Positions 6,938 through 10,439 of a DNA stretch of 10,439 nucleotides are shown here, in pieces. This stretch comes from Bacteroidaceae bacterium. Its GTDB lineage: Bacteria > Bacteroidota > Bacteroidia > Bacteroidales > Bacteroidaceae. Under the pieces are notes generated by a model. It was given only the letters and a program-made list of their open reading frames with translations, was not told where the DNA came from and made no database searches. How positions within the stretch are numbered: the stretch's first letter is position 1; each line of letters begins with the position of its first letter. The translations under genes and the position numbers were made by a program. The DNA is taken from contig JAUUPT010000105.1 in the NCBI GenBank assembly GCA_030843315.1, positions 1 through 10,439 of the forward strand, written 5' to 3'.

Positions 6938-8692
6938 TTAGGATTTACGTTCTTCAATCAATTCCTGCAATTGTTTGCGGAACTTGTCATACTCTTCTGA
7001 CTTGAACTTCGAGTAGTTCATCTGCTTGCAGATGTTAATCATCTTCTTGAAGTAATCCATTACCTCGTTGAAGTTGTCGAACTCAAATTCCGTGTGGCAG
7101 ATGTCAATCACCATATTCAGAATATCTTCCTGGCGTTCCATCGGAGTCACAGCATCAATCTCGTCGAAGGCATCCTGCTGCAAGATAACGAAGTCAATCA
7201 GTTCAGATTTCCAGAAGGTTACGTGATATTCTACAGGTACACCGTCATCACCCAAGATGTTGATCTGCTCGGCAATTTCCTTACCGCGTTGCAGACGGGT
7301 TTTGATTTCGTTCACCTTGCCAATCCATTCACCATTGATGTGCTTGGCGATGTAATCTTCAAATTCCGGATATTCGATGTATTTGGAATAAGAGTCAATC
7401 GGGTTCACGGCAGGGTAACGTTTCCTATCCGCACGGTCTTGTTCGAGGGCATAGAAGCAGCGCGCCACTTTCTTTGTATTTTCGGTTACCGGCTCTTTCA
7501 AGTTACCACCGGCGGGAGATACAGTACCGATGAAGGTAATGGAACCGCTCTCACCGTTATTCAGTTTCACATATCCGGCACGTCCGTAGAAGTTGGAGAT
7601 AATAGAAGACAAGTCCATCGGGAATGCGTCAGGGCCAGGCAACTCTTCCATACGGTTGGACATCTCGCGCAATGCCTGTGCCCAACGAGAAGTAGAGTCG
7701 GCCATCAACAATACCTTCAAACCCATGCTACGGTAATATTCTGCAATGGTCATGGCTGTGTAAACAGATGCTTCACGGGCAGCTACCGGCATATTCGAGG
7801 TATTGGCGATAATGATAGTACGTTCCATCAACTTACGTCCTGTATGCGGGTCCACCAGTTCGGGGAATTCGGTGAAGATTTCCACAACCTCGTTGGCACG
7901 TTCACCACAGGCAGCGATAATTACGATATCCGCTTCGGCCTGTTTGGAGATAGCGTGCTGAAGCACCGTCTTACCCGTACCGAACGGACCGGGGATAAAT
8001 CCCGTACCACCTTCCACAATGGGGTTCACGGTATCGATTACACGCACGCCTGTTTCCAACAGTTTGAAAGGACGCGGTTTTTCTTTATAGTTAGTCATGG
8101 CGCGTTTCACAGGCCATCTTTGTATCATGTTCACTTTGACATCGTTACCTTCCTCATCGGTCAGCACAGCAATGGTATCTTCAATGCCATAATCACCTTC
8201 TGCTACAATGGACTTCACAGTGCATACGCCTTTCTGCTCAAAAGGTACCATGATCTTCAGCGGCTGAAAGTTTTCATCCACTTGTCCCAGCCAGGCAGCA
8301 GCTTCCACTTGGTCGCCTGCCTTTGCCAACGGCACGAAATGCCATTTGCTTTCCTTGTCCAGCGGATAAGTATACTGTCCGCGTTTCAAGAAAACACCAT
8401 CCATTTTGTCGAGGTCGTTTTGCAGACCGTCGTAGTTCTTTGAAAGCATACCCGGCCCCAGCGTCACTTCGAGCATGTGTCCGGTAAACTCGGCTTCGGA
8501 TCCTACCTTCAGTCCACGGGTGCTTTCAAACACCTGCACATAGACCTGGGTGCCTACCACCTTAATCACCTCCGCCATCAACTTGTCTCCACCGGTCGAG
8601 ATATAACAAATCTCATTCTGTGCTACCGGTCCATCAACGACGAGGGTCACCATGTTGGCTATTACGCCACTAACAGTTCCTTTTGTTGCCAT
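6938..8692 (-). CDS. atpA: V-type ATPase catalytic subunit A
   Basis: Hydrolyses (or synthesises) ATP in the V1/A1 head. It has 584 residues, the family norm. The N-terminal barrel (about 1-75) is followed by the extra bulge domain that distinguishes A subunits (about 110-190, containing MIQRWPVKRAM at 189-199). Walker A is GPFGTGKT (235-242) with K241 and T242 at the nucleotide. GERANEV (263-269) carries the catalytic E264 and R265. LLMADSTSRWAQALRE (328-343) is Walker B with D332. The stretch SPAGGNLKEPVT (392-403) followed by RYPAVNPIDSYSKY (425-438) departs from the archaeal SPPGGDFSEPVT form and fits the bacterial lineage shared with Chlamydia and spirochaetes. The C-terminal helical domain runs from about 440. 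All catalytic residues are intact, so the enzyme should be active. It starts 18 bases after the DUF2764 gene. Confidence 0.97.
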   Translation of the reverse strand: MATKGTVSGVIANMVTLVVDGPVAQNEICYISTGGDKLMAEVIKVVGTQVYVQVFESTRGLKVGSEAEFTGHMLEVTLGPGMLSKNYDGLQNDLDKMDGVFLKRGQYTYPLDKESKWHFVPLAKAGDQVEAAAWLGQVDENFQPLKIMVPFEQKGVCTVKSIVAEGDYGIEDTIAVLTDEEGNDVKVNMIQRWPVKRAMTNYKEKPRPFKLLETGVRVIDTVNPIVEGGTGFIPGPFGTGKTVLQHAISKQAEADIVIIAACGERANEVVEIFTEFPELVDPHTGRKLMERTIIIANTSNMPVAAREASVYTAMTIAEYYRSMGLKVLLMADSTSRWAQALREMSNRMEELPGPDAFPMDLSSIISNFYGRAGYVKLNNGESGSITFIGTVSPAGGNLKEPVTENTKKVARCFYALEQDRADRKRYPAVNPIDSYSKYIEYPEFEDYIAKHINGEWIGKVNEIKTRLQRGKEIAEQINILGDDGVPVEYHVTFWKSELIDFVILQQDAFDEIDAVTPMERQEDILNMVIDICHTEFEFDNFNEVMDYFKKMINICKQMNYSKFKSEEYDKFRKQLQELIEERKS

Positions 8693-8710
8693 ATAATTAT
8701 GTAGTTTATT

Positions 8711-9550
8711 TTATCTGAATTCTGCGGGTATCTGTACCTCGTCCTTCAATGCAGCAATAATACTGCGGAACATCTGGCTACCCTTTTCCTTATCCAATGA
8801 AATCCATCGTTCTATCATCTCCAGTTGCAACAGGAAGACAAACAGGCGCTCTACCGTGAAATAATCAAAGAAAGTAGCTTCTTCCATCCAGTTCCATCGG
8901 AGCTGGTCTATCTTCTTCTCCCGTTCCACAAGCTCCTCTGTTTCACTGATTTTCACCAGTTGTTCCAGGTATTCCACCTCACTGCTCAGACCGAAGTCAC
9001 GGGCACTGGACGTACGCAAAGCCTCGCATACTTCCGTATTACCCACAATCAGCGGAGCAATATCCATCTTGAATTTCCGTGCTGTAAATGCCACCAATAC
9101 ATTCTTAATGATAAGGTTGAAAGCAAACCATGATGCCACAAACTCATTATTGCACTTCATGCAATACGCATAATAAAGTGCTGCCAAATGGTCTTCCTGC
9201 AAAAAATCATCTTCAGCAGGTGTATTGAAATATTCGGAAATGAAAGTCGACAGATAGGACGGGAATACACAATCAGGCACCTCATCACCCTCTTTCAGTG
9301 ACGAGATGTACTCTGTCAGTTCCTCTGCAGAATAGTTTCCACGAGGATCGACAGCAGCTTCCTTATCTTTCAACAGTTTCAAAACGTTAGCATTATCATA
9401 CTGAAGATAAAATAAGCCAATCAACTTTTTATCATCCTCAGATAAAAATGGATAAAATTCCGTTTTGAAATCTGCTACCGTATAGCTCAGTTTGTTGTCC
9501 TCCAGAGTGAGTTCGGGCAAACCGGCTACCAAGTAATAGTATTTACTCAT
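8711..9550 (-). CDS. DUF2764 family protein; probable C/d-like subunit of the V-type ATPase
   Basis: A 279-residue soluble protein with no membrane segment and no catalytic motif. The opening SKYYYLVAGLPELTLEDNKL (2-21) is, as I recall, the mark of DUF2764, a family found between atpE and atpA in Bacteroidetes, Chlamydiae and spirochaetes. The rest looks helical and acidic, with aromatic-rich stretches such as HLAALYYAYC (121-130). NLIIKNVLVAFTARKFKMD (145-163) and VERLFVFLLQLEMIERWISL (233-252) resemble, by eye, the conserved helix positions of V-ATPase subunit C/d, which caps the membrane ring. The operon has no other C gene, which supports that role; this is inference, and it might also cover for the missing F subunit. 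The start ATG at 9548-9550 has AGGA about 3 bases upstream. It begins 14 bases after atpE. Confidence 0.85.
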   Translation of the reverse strand: MSKYYYLVAGLPELTLEDNKLSYTVADFKTEFYPFLSEDDKKLIGLFYLQYDNANVLKLLKDKEAAVDPRGNYSAEELTEYISSLKEGDEVPDCVFPSYLSTFISEYFNTPAEDDFLQEDHLAALYYAYCMKCNNEFVASWFAFNLIIKNVLVAFTARKFKMDIAPLIVGNTEVCEALRTSSARDFGLSSEVEYLEQLVKISETEELVEREKKIDQLRWNWMEEATFFDYFTVERLFVFLLQLEMIERWISLDKEKGSQMFRSIIAALKDEVQIPAEFR

Positions 9551-9564
9551 AATCCTGTGGGAGT

Positions 9565-10155
9565 TTAAAACAGCATTTCCACTAATTGTGGACGCAGGAA
9601 TTCCTTGAAGTAGTTCATAAATTCTTCTTCTCCGAAGTTCACCTTGTATGAACCATCGGCAGGCGATACAGAGAATAGCGTCTTGATACCATTCACTTGT
9701 TCAATCTTCACCCCTTTATCCAACAAACCCTTTGCCTGGGCGGCAAAATACTTTTTCAAGCCTTCAGCGTCGGCAGTAGAAATAACGATAGGTTCATTCA
9801 CACTCCATTTTGATGCCAAAGCTACAATAAATGCATTGAGGTAATTCTTGTCTGCTGCAAATGCTTTCACATCAGCATTCACAATCTTATCCGTCACCAA
9901 AGTAGCGATTTCAGATTTCAAGGCATTCACAGCCTGCCCGGCAAACAATTTCAATTCTGATTTCGTATTTTCTGCCAACTCATCGGCAGATTTGTGAGCA
10001 GTGGCCTTAATAGCATCAGCCTCTTTGCGAGCATCTTCTACAATTTTCTTGGCCTCTTCCTGAGCTTTAGCGATAAGTTTTTGGGCTTCTTCATTACCTT
10101 TCTCTACCCCTTCACGGTAAATCTTATCCGTCAACTCTTGAATTTTGTTTTCCAT
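9565..10155 (-). CDS. atpE: V-type ATPase subunit E (peripheral stalk)
   Basis: Peripheral stalk subunit that holds the A3B3 head still against the rotor. The 196 residues comprise a long charged N-terminal helix (about 1-95), rich in Ala, Glu and Lys with heptad-like spacing (EEAQKLIAKAQEEAKKIVED, 22-41), and a C-terminal alpha/beta head. The head contains VNGIKTLFSVSPADGSYKVN (154-173) and ends in LRPQLVEMLF. I chose the ATG at 10153-10155 because the family begins at this MENKIQELT-like point. The frame is open a further 14 codons to a TTG at 10195-10197, which has AAGGAG 11 bases upstream, so a longer form is possible but less likely. It is the first gene of the operon. In other V-ATPases E pairs with a G/H subunit; none is encoded here. 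This is V-type E, not the F-type c subunit of the same symbol. Confidence 0.93.
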   Translation of the reverse strand: MENKIQELTDKIYREGVEKGNEEAQKLIAKAQEEAKKIVEDARKEADAIKATAHKSADELAENTKSELKLFAGQAVNALKSEIATLVTDKIVNADVKAFAADKNYLNAFIVALASKWSVNEPIVISTADAEGLKKYFAAQAKGLLDKGVKIEQVNGIKTLFSVSPADGSYKVNFGEEEFMNYFKEFLRPQLVEMLF

Positions 10156-10230
10156 ATTCACGGGAGTTATTATATGATTTATATTACAATTTAACAATAT
10201 GTGTTTTTCTCCTTCTAATTAGATTTACGC

Positions 10231-10246
10231 CAAAATTACAAAAATA
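10231..10246 (-). promoter_or_regulatory. Candidate promoter of the V-ATPase operon (two tandem -7 boxes)
   Basis: On the minus strand, TATTTTTG (10246-10239) and TAATTTTG (10238-10231) sit back to back, and both match the Bacteroides -7 consensus TAnnTTTG. They lie about 75-90 bases upstream of the atpE ATG, implying an AU-rich leader of roughly 70 bases. I see no good -33 TTTG at the usual 19-20 base spacing for either box, and such boxes occur by chance in AT-rich DNA. Confidence 0.5.
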
Positions 10247-10387
10247 CATTTGATATTGAATAGAAAGAGAGGAATAAAAGTTCTTACTTTTCCAAAAAAA
10301 CAGCATTTTAAACTATAAATGAACAATAACAATGACAAGAAGATAACAAATTGCCTAGTACAGATTGCATTATTTTATAAACACAGA
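10247..10387. other. AT-rich intergenic stretch with no recognised gene
   Basis: Between the candidate ATPase promoter and the upstream terminator there are about 140 bases of A/T-rich DNA. I see no convincing reading frame, tRNA, repeat or strong hairpin in it. It may include upstream promoter elements for the ATPase operon. Confidence 0.6.
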
Positions 10388-10417
10388 AAGCCCCCACATC
10401 TTTCGACGTGGAGGCTT
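10388..10417 (-). terminator. Hairpin terminator, probably of an rRNA operon
   Basis: A 13-base stem, AAGCCCCCACATC (10388-10400) against GACGTGGAGGCTT (10405-10417), has a 4-base loop. Two positions are C-A mismatches in plus-strand RNA but G-U pairs in minus-strand RNA, so the structure serves a minus-strand transcript arriving from the right. It is followed by the pyrimidine-rich CUUUCUGUGUUU. It lies about 9 bases after a sequence resembling the 3' end of 5S rRNA. Confidence 0.8.
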
Positions 10418-10426
10418 CTTCTAAAA

Positions 10427-10439
10427 CGGCGACTACCTA
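10427..10439 (-). rRNA. rrf: Possible 3' end of a 5S rRNA gene, cut by the window edge
   Basis: The minus-strand reading TAGGTAGTCGCCG matches how bacterial 5S rRNA genes end (GGGAGAGTAGGT followed by a closing-helix strand). TTTT and then a strong terminator come directly after it. Only 13 bases are visible, so this is a suggestion from a short motif plus context. A chance match or another gene end cannot be excluded. Confidence 0.5.

Noticed and set aside
6021..6941. Plus-strand open frame (306 codons) opposite atpB
   Set aside because: Antisense to an intact conserved gene; the translation has many His, Cys and Arg and no recognisable domain.
7094..8443. Long plus-strand open frame (449 codons) opposite atpA
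   Set aside because: It lies wholly antisense to atpA, whose product is intact. The translation is rich in His, Phe and Arg with no known motif, as expected for an antisense shadow of a G+C-biased gene.

Overview
This window comes from a Bacteroidales genome, most likely Bacteroides. Three things point there: a V-type ATPase operon in the order E, DUF2764, A, B, D, I, K; a eukaryote-like (GT3) glycogen synthase next to a DUF3417-type alpha-glucan phosphorylase; and TAnnTTTG promoter boxes upstream of both transcription units. Every gene I can support is on the minus strand, so transcription runs from high to low coordinates. These identifications rest on reading the sequence and on family knowledge; no database search was run.

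Layout from right to left (direction of transcription). 10427-10439 looks like the last bases of a 5S rRNA gene, followed by a strong hairpin terminator (10388-10417), so an rRNA operon probably lies just outside the window. An AT-rich stretch of about 140 bases leads to a candidate promoter at 10231-10246. Then comes the seven-gene ATPase operon, 10155 to 2697: atpE, a DUF2764 gene, atpA, atpB, atpD, atpI and atpK. The gaps are only 8-33 bases and there is one 4-base overlap (atpD/atpI). A terminator hairpin at 2641-2673 closes the operon.

The intergenic region 2370-2696 is the least ordinary part. It holds the terminator, an inverted array of 22-base repeat units (2511-2640), a 9-base-arm palindrome (2437-2459) and the glgA promoter (2404-2411). 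The glycogen pair follows: glycogen synthase (705-2369) and, 30 bases later, the first 224 codons of an alpha-glucan phosphorylase that runs off the left edge.

How the genes work together: A and B form the catalytic head, D the central shaft, E the peripheral stalk, I and K the ion-translocating membrane part, and the DUF2764 protein is probably the C/d-like connector between shaft and ring. No F or G/H subunit gene is present. The K subunit keeps every sodium ligand known from the Enterococcus hirae enzyme, so the pump is probably Na+-coupled. The second unit makes and degrades glycogen. I found no clearly undescribed multi-gene system. The best leads are the repeat array, the reduced V-ATPase subunit set with its DUF2764 protein, and the glycogen synthase that lacks the eukaryotic arginine-rich control helix.
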